Shown: positions 36,332 to 46,182 of the stretch, in pieces
Layout: every line of letters starts with the position of its first letter
How positions within the stretch are numbered: position 1 is the first letter of the stretch
DNA from: Aporrectodea caliginosa
Lineage: Eukaryota; Annelida; Clitellata; Crassiclitellata; Lumbricidae
NCBI GenBank assembly: GCA_020284085.1
Contig: JACEVL010000143.1
Location: forward strand, 1,236,246-1,300,245
Direction of reading: 5' to 3'
Length of the DNA: 64,000 bases
Position numbers and translations under genes: made by a program
Notes under the pieces: model-generated
Database searches by the model: none
Seen by the model: the letters and a program-made list of their open reading frames with translations, nothing else
What the model was told of the DNA's origin: nothing

Positions 36332-36578
36332 TGTGGCGGTTATGGATCCGCCTTGCCCTTTCTTCTTTGTCTGTGAGCTGTGACGTTGAGAATACATCGT
36401 GTTGAAAACCAGTGACGTGTTGGTGTTGATTGACTCTGGCGACCGATCGACTGACGGCGTGTAAGACCTTTGCAATACTCCAAAGGCCGAATTTACGCTC
36501 TGGTGAGCGACACGCGGACTGCTGCTCCGTGCAAGCCAAACACTCTGCTCCTTGCTTCCCGGAGAGACGCAGGAAAGG
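36332..36578 (+). mobile_element. Truncated LTR of the Ty3/gypsy family (copy A)
   Basis: Starts TGTGGCGGTTATGG and matches the 5' LTR at 43,936 to within about 14 bp of its end, including the same internal deletion relative to the 3' LTR. It breaks off at GCAGGAAAGG and is followed by CAGTGTGATT, not by retrotransposon sequence. Confidence 0.85.
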
Positions 36579-36760
36579 CAGTGTGATTAAAGTTTTTGAT
36601 TTATTTCAGTTTCAGTTTCAGTTTAAGTTAACTGGATTAGCCTCATTTCAGTTTCGATTACAGGTTTTCGGACTGATTTCAGTTTCTATTTCAGTTAAAG
36701 TTTTCACTAAATTTCTATTGTAGTTTCAGTTTTCAGCCAATTTCTATTTCAGTTTTTGAC
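36579..36760. mobile_element. Possible hAT element left end
   Basis: The first ten bases CAGTGTGATT equal the terminus of the complete element at 56,315, and the interior is likewise built from short repeats (TTTCAG here, TTATAG there). No matching right end was found, so it is truncated or coincidental. Confidence 0.35.
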
Positions 36761-37312
36761 GTTGTTAAGCAAACTTACGAGCCTACTACGTGAAATGAAC
36801 ATGCTCACATATGCAACTTCTTATTGAAAAACTGCTATTAGGCTATGTATTCATAATTTTATATGAACACAGAACCTTTCATCATAAAGCAAGATAGCCT
36901 CAGCTACTGAATAGTCAGTAATGAAATAAATTTACAAATATTACAAGCTACACAGTAAAAAGAAAATTATTAAAATTTAAAGAATCTGGTGAAGTCTTTT
37001 CTACTAGATGTGATCTATGAGTCTGTTCTAGCGAGAGAAAGGATCAGTCACCAAAGTATTTTGGCATTTCATAATAAGTTTCTGAGTAGCAACCGAAGAT
37101 ATATGCACAGCACGTACAGTGTGTCTTGCTTTTGTCAAAATAACTCTGTAACTTGGACATTTGTCAAGAACTTTGAATATTGAAAAACGGCATAATGCTT
37201 TATCAACATTCAGAAATCTAATGTCACAGTTTATGTGACTTTTACATGCAGCGACGCATACTAAAAATTTCTCAAATCAAATGTTACATTTTAATCAATT
37301 GTTTGCTTGCAG

Positions 37313-37439
37313 TAAACGTGTTGCAGACATTTGGAAGAAAAGTTTGTCTGCCATGCACATGAATGCTGTTGATAGTTTAAGTCTGCATGTTGGAGAGTTT
37401 CTGGGAAAGTTGTTGAAGAGGCGTTCTTTGAGTATCTAA
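37313..37439 (+). CDS. Candidate last coding exon of an unrecognised gene
   Basis: After a good acceptor (TTTGCTTGCAG) the frame reads KRVADIWKKSLSAMHMNAVD, SLSLHVGEFLGKLLKRRSLS, I and a TAA, with one base carried from the previous exon. The peptide looks like an amphipathic helical protein end. A ~500-bp 3' UTR with AATAAA at 37,942-37,947 follows. I do not recognise the family and cannot place the upstream exons; 36,989-37,183 holds an open frame that could contribute. The exon lies in the single-copy island between duplications A and B. Confidence 0.5.
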
Positions 37440-37941
37440 CTGCCGACTACACATGAAAATTGAGTATGCCCAGTTAATTATTTTCTTGGGGTTTCTGCTA
37501 TAGATTTACGAAGTTTTCCTTAAGTTTCTTTCAAAAACTGTTTGTTATATTTTTATTTTTCTAGAATTTCCAAGTGTTGCCATGGATAATAATTCTTAAG
37601 TAAAGTGTTTTCAACTTCATGATGTTGATGTTTTAATGGGTTTGGTGTAGTATTGCATGATGGCTTTATTCCAACATGAAGTATTTCAGACACAAAAAGT
37701 GTGATTGGGAATGTGATCCATCTGTTAGGAATGTTACTGAATTACATGGCAAGAGATTTTGTATATGTATATAAGAATAGAAAAATGGATGTTTTAAGTT
37801 TGTCATCATGCTGTTTGTACAGGAGGCATAGTTGCAGTTCAAATAAATTCATGTTTGAAAGTTTTCCTGTAGCAAAATGCTGTAATAACTTGTTAGGGAT
37901 TTTATGTTGCTTATGTACATTAAATTTGTGCTTTACAAGGA

Positions 37942-37947
37942 AATAAA
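37942..37947 (+). promoter_or_regulatory. Polyadenylation signal AATAAA
   Basis: About 500 bp after the stop of the candidate exon at 37,313-37,439, in a suitable place to end its transcript. Confidence 0.5.
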
Positions 37948-38182
37948 CATTGGATTCAACGTGTTTATTGTATAGTTTTCAATCAATCTAAGTGGAGAAT
38001 AGTAAAACTTGCAAGAACCTGTTTCAAATCAATGCCCAGTAACAGCTGTAAGGGTCTATGAAAGAAGTAATTTGGGAACATCTTAAAGATTTTCTTGTGA
38101 TAGAACTCAAACTTCTGTACAGTATATTGATTCCATTGTCTGCAGGTTTTGTGTCGGGTATAGAAGAGGGAAGGGATGGAGG

Positions 38183-39031
38183 CATAGGCGCAACCACCCT
38201 GTGGGACGCGTCCCCCCAACTTTCGGGCAGGCTTGGACGGTCCCCCCCAACTTTTGAAAATTTTGAGGTAAACAAGAGCCCAAAATGCACTCCATTTGGT
38301 ATTAAATGCTCAAAATTGCGTCGTCGTCTGGGGCTCCGCCCCAGACCCCGTTGGCGGAGCTTACGACGCTCCCCCGTATCCCTATAGTCGTTAGGGGCTT
38401 CTTGCTTTCCGCAATCGCGGCTGTACGTGCACCTTCCGCACTCGCAATTTCCCCCACTCGAACGTTCTAGTAGGTCCGTCCCCTAACAAATCGCTGGACC
38501 TGGCCGATAGAATACAGAGTAAGGCTAAAGCCGCTAAACTCAACTGAGTCTATAAGAATTCAGTGCAGGATGTTGCTGTATAATTTCACTCTAAACCTGT
38601 AGCCTACTTATCACGCTTTAAAATTCGACTAAGGCTCGCGGTAGAAGCCTAGGAGGACATTTCAATTTTTACTTCTGAGACTGCGAGTGGTATTCTTCTA
38701 AAACCTAAAATCTCAGTTTATTCATATAATAAAGTCATTTTTTCACATATCTAGATGGTTTAGGTACTTTTATATCGAAATCATCGGTGAAAAATTTGAG
38801 GTAAATTAGAGCCCAAAATGTACTGCATTTGGCATGAAATGCTCAAAATTGCGTCGGCTTCTGGAGCTCCGCCCCAGACCCCGATGGGGGAGCTTACGAC
38901 GCTCCCCCATACCCCTAGTCGTTAGGGGCTTCTTGCCTTCGGCAATCGCAGCTTCGCGCCTTCGGCGCTCGCAATCCCCCCTCAGACATTCTAGTAGGTC
39001 CCCCAACTTCTGGACCGTGGTTGCGCCTCTG
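38183..39031. mobile_element. Non-autonomous hAT element, TSD GATGGAGG
   Basis: The ends CATAGGCGCAACCAC and GTGGTTGCGCCTCTG are near-perfect inverted repeats. GATGGAGG flanks both sides exactly (38,175-38,182 and 39,032-39,039). Inside, a block of about 190 bp beginning GAGCCCAAAATG is present twice (about 38,276 and 38,810), each containing a GC-rich palindrome around GGCTCCGCCCCAGACC. No transposase. Confidence 0.9.
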
Positions 39032-39039
39032 GATGGAGG

Positions 39040-39125
39040 TACAGGAAGGGGAAAAGAGGGAGGGAAGAAAAGGAAGGGCTTAGGGCTACAGCCCCCCCAA
39101 ACCCGAAATCCTGGCGCCGCCACTG
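39040..39125. mobile_element. Right end of a further hAT-like element
   Basis: Ends CCTGGCGCCGCCACTG, a typical hAT right terminus, exactly where segmental copy B begins. No left end was found upstream of 38,183. Confidence 0.4.
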
Positions 39126-39165
39126 TCTGCTGGTAGGACTCTAAATTAGGCTATTGTTGTTAGGC

Positions 39166-39355
39166 CAGTGGCGGCGCCATGCATTTTTTGTAACCAGGGC
39201 ATAACCGAGGCAATCATACAAGTAACCAGCGCAGGGGCGGTTTATGCCCAAATAAATTCTCGGCAGGGTAAAAATTCTGGCAGGGCAACGACCAGGGCAA
39301 ATTCTTTTTTACCAGGGCATTTGCCCTGGCTTGCCCTGGTGTAGTGCCGCCACTG
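39166..39355. mobile_element. hAT-like MITE (copy B)
   Basis: Perfect 10-bp inverted ends CAGTGGCGGC / GCCGCCACTG. Same element as 30,089-30,279, in the same duplicated context. Confidence 0.7.
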
Positions 39356-39371
39356 CATGCCTCCATCTGGC

Positions 39372-39790
39372 TATGCCTATGGGTCTGTTCCCTCATGCGA
39401 AGCTGTCTGCAGCTGGCTTGCTGGCTCTGCTCCTCATTATCTTAGGGCTTTTTGTACCACAGTAGGCCTAGCCTTCTCTGCACAGTCGTTCCTCGATCCC
39501 TTAGGTCCTCGGCCCGTGGTTACTTGGTTGTCCCGCGGGTGCGTACTTCTACGGCCCAGTCTAGGAGTTTCGCTATTGTTGGGCCCAATAGCTGGAACCA
39601 GTTACCTCAGGAGCTGGAACCAGTTATCTCAGTCCCTCAGGACTGACCTTTTCTCTATTTCTTTTGACCAGTTCCGCCAGCGCCTGAAAACCTCTGTTTA
39701 CCAGTGAAGATACTGGCCCGGGTCGGGACTCGGGAGCGCCTCTGTTTTTGAGTGGCGCTATATAAATGCTCGATTACGATTACGATTACA
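39372..39790 (+). pseudogene. LINE C-terminal fragment (copy B)
   Basis: Same remnant as 30,300-30,712, with small insertions and deletions. Here LRTDLFSISFDQFRQRLKTS can be read in frame to the stop. Ends in (GATTAC)n. Confidence 0.75.
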
Positions 39791-39855
39791 TCGTAGTTGA
39801 ACGAGTGGCAAAGCACAACGGGCAAAGCAATCACTCGGAGAAATGGATCTAAATG

Positions 39856-40091
39856 GGGGTCCGGTGGCGCGTTGGATAACATCTGGCGAAGAGTGCGAGA
39901 GGTGCCGAGTTCGAGCCCCGTTAGGGGCGGATTTGCTTTGTAGGCTGCTATTAGCGCCGTGTATTACAAAGCTGTCTGTTCTGTTAGTAGTTAACTATAG
40001 TTAAGATTGTTTCAATTGCATAACATGTAAATGTACAGCGCAGTGCGTTTGTCAGGCGCTAAATTAAAGAAAAGATATTATTATTATTATT
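39856..40091 (+). mobile_element. tRNA-derived SINE inserted only in copy B, TSD TAAATG
   Basis: Head GGGGTCCGGTGGCGCGTTGG with a B box GAGTTCGAGCCCC, a ~150-bp body, and an (ATT)n tail. TAAATG is present on both sides (39,850-39,855; 40,092-40,097). Copy A has the uninterrupted site (AACTAAATGATTGG near 30,773), which dates the insertion after the duplication. Confidence 0.9.
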
Positions 40092-40779
40092 TAAATGATT
40101 GGCTACAAGATGCACGTGATCAACATCGGTGCTGTGATTGGATAGGCCTACTGATTGTTAACGTCATCTTGTGCAACAAACGCTATAATGATGACGTAAA
40201 ATCCTTGGCCATTGCAAAGCAGACTTCAAAGCCAAGACGTGAAGTGAAGACAGGAGGTATATTTAATTTCAGATAATAATTATTCTGCTTTATATTTCTA
40301 TGAGAGAATACGATAAGCACAGAACTGAGAGAACACTTTAAAACACAGAACTGAACATTAGCGTGCATAGCCTATTATTTTAAACTTAACTTTTTCGTTG
40401 GTTTTGGTCTTATGATTATTTAAAGTTGAAGGGGCCAGAGGGTTTTCAGGAAATCAACATGTGAAAAAGAAATCCACATCGAAATTCGACTTCAGCATGG
40501 CCAGCACGAAAGCAAAGCCAACCAACTTCAAAGCCAAGATGTGAAGTGAAGATATTACGAGGTATTTAAATTCAGGTTCTTTATAAGAGAACACTTTAAA
40601 AGACAGGACTGAACTTTATCAAAGATAGTACTGAACATTTACTTGCATATTTAAACTGAACTTTTAATTGGTTTGAACTTATGGTAATTTGAAGTTGACG
40701 AGGGGTGGGGGTTTTAGCAAATAAAATTAAATGAAAAGTCCAGATCGAAAGCCAACCGTAGTATGGCCAACATGAAAGC

Positions 40780-41585
40780 AAAGCAACGCCAACTTCAAAC
40801 GCCAACTTCAACTTCAAGCCCCAACGCCAATCTTCAACTTCAAACGCCAACTTCAACTTCAAACGCCAACGCCAACTTCAAACGCTAATGCCAACTTCCA
40901 ACTTCAAACGCCAATCTTCAACTTCAAACGCCAACGTCAACGCCAACTCTTCAACTTCACACGCCAACGCCAACTTCAACTTCAAACGCCAACTTCATCT
41001 TCAAACGCCAACGCCAACTTCAAACGCCAACTTCAACTTCAAACGCCAACGCCAACTTCAGCTTCAAACGCCAACGCCAACTTCAACTTCAAACGCCAAC
41101 TTCATCTTCAAACGCCAACGCCAACTTCAAACGCCAACTTCAGCTTAATCTTCAAACGCCAACGCCAACTTCAACGCCAAGATGTGAAGTGAAGATACGA
41201 GGTACCATATTTAAATTCAGATTCTTTATTATAGAACACTTTAAAAGACAGGACAGAACTTTATCAAAGATAGAACTGAACATTTACTTAATTGCATATT
41301 TAAACTGAACTTTTAATTGGTTTGAACTTATGGTAATTTGAAGTTGATGAGGGGTGGGGGTTTTAGCAAATAAAATTAAATGAAAAGTCCAGATCGAAAG
41401 TCAACCGTAGTATGGCCAACATGAAAACAAAGCAATGCCAACTTCAAACGCCAACGCCAACGCCAACTTCAAACGCCAACTTCAACTTCAAACGCCAACG
41501 CCAACTTCCACTTCATACGCCAACTTCAACTTCAAACGCCAACGCCAACTTCAAACGCCAACTTCAACTTCAAAGTCAAGATGTG
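40780..41585 (+). repeat. Minisatellite blocks in copy B
   Basis: Counterpart of the arrays in copy A (CCAACTTCAA / AACGCC steps), at about 40,780-41,180 and 41,430-41,580, with different repeat numbers. The flanking frames GATGTGAAGTGAAGA and GTAGTATGGCCAACATGAAA are kept. Confidence 0.9.
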
Positions 41586-41949
41586 AAGTGAAGACACGAG
41601 GTATTCTAAAGATTCTTCTACTTTATAGTACCTATAGGCCTGTGAGAGAACACTTTAAAACACAGAACTGAACATTAGCTCGTAGTAGTATATTTAAACT
41701 TAGCTTTTGTTTGAGAAAGGTGATAACCAAATGCATCACTGTTTCTCTTGTGTGTTAGTTTAGGCGCATTTGGGTAGTTCATTCATCTACAGCCATTTAA
41801 TTTTGAGGCCATTTCATTTATTTCATATTTTATTTAGTTTTCAAGGGGTTGGGCTTGGTCTTCTATGTCCTTACAACCTGTCTACGCTTTGTGCTAAATG
41901 AGCTTTGCTTTTTCTCTGTTTCTTGCTTGTTTCACCACATGTGCTTTAT

Positions 41950-42475
41950 ATTGTTGTATTGCATTGTATTTAAGCATTTGTAAAGCGCCTCTCGTAGGGT
42001 GAACCATTCAGAAGCGCTCCCAGTGCGCTAGGTCCCGCGAAAATAAGCAGATTTTGAGAAAAGCGAAGGAAGAAGAAGAGACTGCTAGATATAATTGTAG
42101 AGCGAACAGTTGGAGAAAGCGCGTTCCAAAGAGAGGGACCAATTGAAGCAAAGCAACGAGATTGAGCCATAGAAGTTCTAGTACGGGGAACCAAGAGGTC
42201 AAGCCTATTGGAGGAACGAAGTGGACGGTGGGAGGAAGCTGAATGAGGATGAAGTATTACGCCAACCAGATATTTCGGGGCAAGACCCTTCTGAGCCTTG
42301 AAGGTCAGAGTGAGGATTTTAAATTGTATGCGAGCAGCGAGAGGGAGCCAATGAAGTTCATCAAACATAAAGTTCGAGATGCGAGACTATCGGAGAAGGC
42401 GGGCTATCAGTCTAGCAGCTGTGTTGAGCACCGACTGAAGAGGAGAGAGACAAACGTTAGGATGCTTTTCTTGTT
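41950..42475 (-). pseudogene. LINE ORF2 C-terminal fragment with tail (copy B)
   Basis: Uninterrupted version of the remnant split in copy [35 protein letters not shown], then GGCGCTTTACAAATGCTTAA and ATACAAT repeats at the low-coordinate end. Confidence 0.85.
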
Positions 42476-43935
42476 TTACTTGTTCCGTATTGAGGGGCCT
42501 TTCTGCTTAGCATGTTGTCTGTTTCTGCCGTCCCTTCATTTCTCACCTTCAGTTTTGTCTTTCTTCCCATATCGGTTTCCTTATATGTCTTCGTTGCTGC
42601 TCGGATATTCTTCTTCTTTTGATGCTTTGCCTTGTTGCTGGTCAAGGAATCCAACATTGCGATTTATCTCCAGAGCCTAGTCTTTTGTGTTTTCTTGATC
42701 CCTGGTGTTTAATGTCATAACTACTGTCACTTTCATGCAGGTAAAAAATTGTCATTTGCGGAATAATTCTCGTCTGTTTGAACGTCGGCCATGTCTGAGT
42801 CCTGTAGTGGCGTTGACTGTTAGAAGCGGGAAGATACCCCCACTCCATTATTGTTAAGAACAATGTTGAGATCGATGCCACTGCACTCTGGTCGCTAGGC
42901 CAATAGTTACTGTAGCTATGGATCTCAGCTAACCAATTAATTGAAAAATGAGCAGAGTCGAGCGAGGTCAATCACAGGTCATACGGTCTCAATAGAGAAA
43001 CGTGTAGGCCCTACATTTACATTTTTGCATGTCTCTGTGAGCTGATATACAGGTCTACTTATTTGAGTATTGGCGATAATATGAGATAGCATTCTTCATT
43101 TAGCATTCTACATCGCAACTGTTAGGTTAGTTGCTGTTTAACGGCTCTGTGTCATAACAAAGATGATTAGCGGCGCCCTCCTCCTTTATCCAGGTTGGGA
43201 CTGACACTGCCAAAGTACGAGCAGTGGCGGAGTTTCATTGCAACTGTGAAAGGTGCGTCTATATGATAAAGTGAGAGAAGTGTTCGAGATCTAGGTGTGG
43301 GACTATGGGTTTCGGACCTACACGAGACATAAGAATATAGTTGGCTATGACTACCGTACAACAATCGCTACAGCGCACGTACATGTAGCTCTAAATTTAC
43401 GCCTTAAATATGGCTGGCCACTGCATGGCGTTGATCTGTTCAGAGTCGGACTGGGCCATTTTGGGGCATTGCCATTAAATTTAATTATACAAGGACCCAG
43501 AAAAATAGAAGTATTGAACAGATTGATTGTGCGACATCATTGTCAATGGTAGGCCTAATGCTGATCGCTTTGAGAGTTTGCATAGCCTATTTAGAATATT
43601 TGTGTATTGACGTATACATTATTAATTGCTGTCTGCCCTAGGGCCCGCGCTGAAACCGGAGGGGTCCATGTGCCATGCAGGCACGTAGCCAGACTTAAAT
43701 TCAAGAGGAGGCAACTTCACAGACCATTGGCAAAATCCTGGTAATTGGGTTCATTGGTCAATCGAATTTCCAGTATATACAAAAGTAAGAGGTGGCAACT
43801 GCCTCCTGGTGCCTCAATGTAGATACGCCTATGTAGGCGATGCGATAATGAAGCATACTCATTCGAGGGTGAAATAGTTAATCGTCCTTAAAATGGAAAC
43901 AGTGACGTCATCAACGAATACTTACGAATATATAC
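42476..43935. other. Unrecognised part of copy B
   Basis: Matches 34,891-36,331. No known domain; see the counterpart for the shared minus-strand frame. Confidence 0.45.
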
Positions 43936-44197
43936 TGTGGCGGTTATGGATCTGCCTTGCCCTTTCTTCTTTGTCTGTGAGCTGTGACGTTGAGAATACA
44001 TCGTGTTGAAAACCAGTGACGTGTTGGTGTTGATTGACTCTGGTGACCGATCGACTGACGGCGTGTAAGACCTTTGCAATACTGACAAAGGCCGAATTTA
44101 CGCTCTGGTGAGCGACACGCGGACTGCTGCTCCGTGCAAGCCAAACACTCTGCTCCTTGCTTCCCGGAGAGACGCAGGAAAGGGGGTTTTCGCTACA
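43936..44197 (+). repeat. 5' LTR with internal deletion
   Basis: Relative to the 3' LTR about 514 bp are missing just after GCCTTGCCC, which removes the repeated segment and the TATA box. The same deletion is present in copy A at 36,332, so it predates the segmental duplication. Confidence 0.9.
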
Positions 44198-44198
44198 C

Positions 44199-44216
44199 TG
44201 GTACCAGAAGTCGGGT
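44199..44216 (+). other. Primer binding site candidate
   Basis: TGGTACCAGAAGTCGGG lies one or two bases after the LTR end, where the tRNA-primer site of an LTR retrotransposon is expected. TGG pairs with the CCA end of a tRNA; I cannot name the tRNA. Confidence 0.7.
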
Positions 44217-44257
44217 ACGCAGTATCTTTTGCAGTCGACGACCGCTAGAATCTACCG

Positions 44258-45373
44258 ATGATGTTCCTGGGAGACGACGACACGATCGACTACCCGATGC
44301 CGGGCAACGACCGAACGCCTGCCGAGACGTCGACGCCTGCCGCGAGAAGAGCAACGATGGAGATGCCGCCAGACGGGAGCCGTCTGCTAGAAAGTATCGA
44401 CTTCGACGACGCGAAGCCGATGAGATCGAGCTTCCGAGAAAAGACGGACGAACCGACAACTGGGAAGATGAATTTGAGATCGGGCTTCCGCGAGAAGACT
44501 GAGGGACCGACAACTTCGACACCGAACCTGCTGGAGAGTGTCGGTGGCCTGCTGCGAAACCGCCCGACACCGATGAAACCAGAGAAGTTTGACGGGACGG
44601 GATCGCTGGAGTCATTCCTGGTGCAGTTCGAGGTCTGCGCGAGGCACAACAAGTGGACGGCCACGGACCGGGTCGACTACTTACGATGTTCGCTAGAGAA
44701 AGCCGCCACTCAGCTTCTCTGGGACTTCGGCGCTCAACCAAGCGTCAGCTACGAGGAACTTGTCGAACGCCTTCGGCAGAGATATGGGACGGAAGGCCAG
44801 GCAGAAACCTTCCGTGCCCAGCTTTACTACAGACGTCAACGCCCGGAAGAAAACCTGATGGGCCTGCTGCATGAAATCCGTAGACTGGTCGTCTTGGCCT
44901 ATCCGGTGCCCTCCAACGAGACTACGCAGATCATCGCGAAGGACTCCTTCTTGGAAGCGATGAGAGACCGAGAACTTTCGCTCAAGGTACGCGAGCGAGA
45001 GCCGAAGACTCTCGATTAAGCTTACCGGACGGCGGTGCGCCTGGAAGCTTACCAGCGCACGACCGACTCCGATGACCGCAGAAGACCGCCGAATAGAGTG
45101 CGTGAAGCCCAGGAAACCGACGTGAACACCCAGATGCAGGAGCAGCTGGAGCGGTTCCTGAAGAATCAACGGGAGGAACAGCGGAAATGGCAGCGTGAAA
45201 TTGAGCAGCGAATCGACCGCCAATTCCGGGAGCTCCGCCAGGGAACTCAGACGCACGACGGACCGGGTCGAGACGTTCGCCCCGAGCAAGATCGCCAGCC
45301 GAAGAATTCGCAAAGGGCGGTGACCTTCTACAACTGTGGCAGAGCCGGTCACATCGCCCGCAACTGCCGTTAA
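44258..45373 (+). pseudogene. gag-like region of Ty3/gypsy element
   Basis: One frame runs through capsid-like sequence (PEKFDGTGSLESFLVQFEVC, later LRQRYGTEGQAETFRAQLYY, the usual Ty3 gag motifs), is cut by a TAA at 45,017-45,019, and resumes in the same frame to 45,373. Near the end is a zinc knuckle whose first cysteine has become Phe: FYNCGRAGHIARNC in place of the usual C-x2-C-x4-H-x4-C. A Gln/Glu-rich coiled segment precedes it. Confidence 0.85.
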
Positions 45374-46182
45374 GCACGCCGCTCCAGGAATCGCCCGGAC
45401 GACACCGCGCCGACCGAGGAAGAAGATGCGACGCCGCCGGACCCGGTGGCCAGAAACCACACGACACGCCCAAGGCTGCCGAACCAAGCCAGTAAGAATG
45501 CCATCTACATCCGAGGGACGATCCACGGAGGACCGCAGCTGTGCCTGATCGACACTGGATCGGAAGTCAGCCTTCATCTACTGTCGACGGGTTAGAACTT
45601 CGCGCTTGCAATCGCTTTTTGATGGCTGCTAATGGGTCTGATATACGTGTCCTTGGGGAGGTCCAGGTACCCATTAAGATACGGAGGGGTTTTGAGATCC
45701 AAACCTCGTTTTTGGTGTCAGACCAGATTGCTGAGCCCATGTTAGGCATGGATTGGTTACGGGAACACCGCTGCCGCTTAGGTTTTTGGACTGGGGCTTT
45801 ATTTGTTGGTCGTAGGCGTATCTCCCTGGTGAGAGGTAATGGGTCTACGTGGTGCCGGCGCTTGATCGTCGCCGAGGAGGTAATAGTGTCCCCTAAATGC
45901 CAGCATGATTTCCCGGTGAAAACCCTATATGGTGATTTGACGACGGTAGCGCCCGCCTGGATGACGGAGGCTAAGGAAATTCAACCCGGGGTTCATCTTA
46001 CCCGCGTAGTGGTAGGTGACTAAGGAGATACCCGGGTGAGGGTCGTGAATTTAAATGAGAACTCGCTACGGTTAAGTAAGGATCAGATCCTGGGAGGCTT
46101 GCACCCGGTGCAAGTGGAGTTACGTGAAATGCCTAAGGGGAACGCAGGGTCCGTTAAAGTAGTTTCGCCCAGCGAATAGCTT
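45374..46182 (+). pseudogene. Protease region of Ty3/gypsy element
   Basis: LCLIDTGSEVSL (aspartic protease active site, codons at 45,551-45,562) is in one frame. The rest of the protease (MAANGSDIRVLGEV, MLGMDWLREH) is in the next frame, so there is a frameshift around 45,580. In-frame stops follow at 46,021 and near 46,177. Confidence 0.8.

Larger units (their letters stand above)
30049..36578 (+). repeat. Segmental duplication, copy A
   Basis: From TCTGCTGGTAGGACTC to GACGCAGGAAAGG, copy A matches copy B (39,126-44,183) in order and orientation: a MITE, a LINE fragment, CCAACTTCAA minisatellites, a LINE 3' end, about 1.4 kb of unrecognised sequence, and most of an LTR. Differences are few substitutions, minisatellite length changes, a LINE present only in A and a SINE present only in B. 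Confidence 0.93.
39126..44183 (+). repeat. Segmental duplication, copy B
   Basis: Counterpart of 30,049-36,578. Lacks the 1.8-kb LINE of copy A and carries a 236-bp SINE that copy A lacks. It continues past the breakpoint of copy A into the complete LTR and body of the Ty3/gypsy element. Confidence 0.93.

Noticed and set aside
39856..39935. Functional tRNA gene
   Set aside because: It is the head of an inserted SINE with target duplication and (ATT)n tail.
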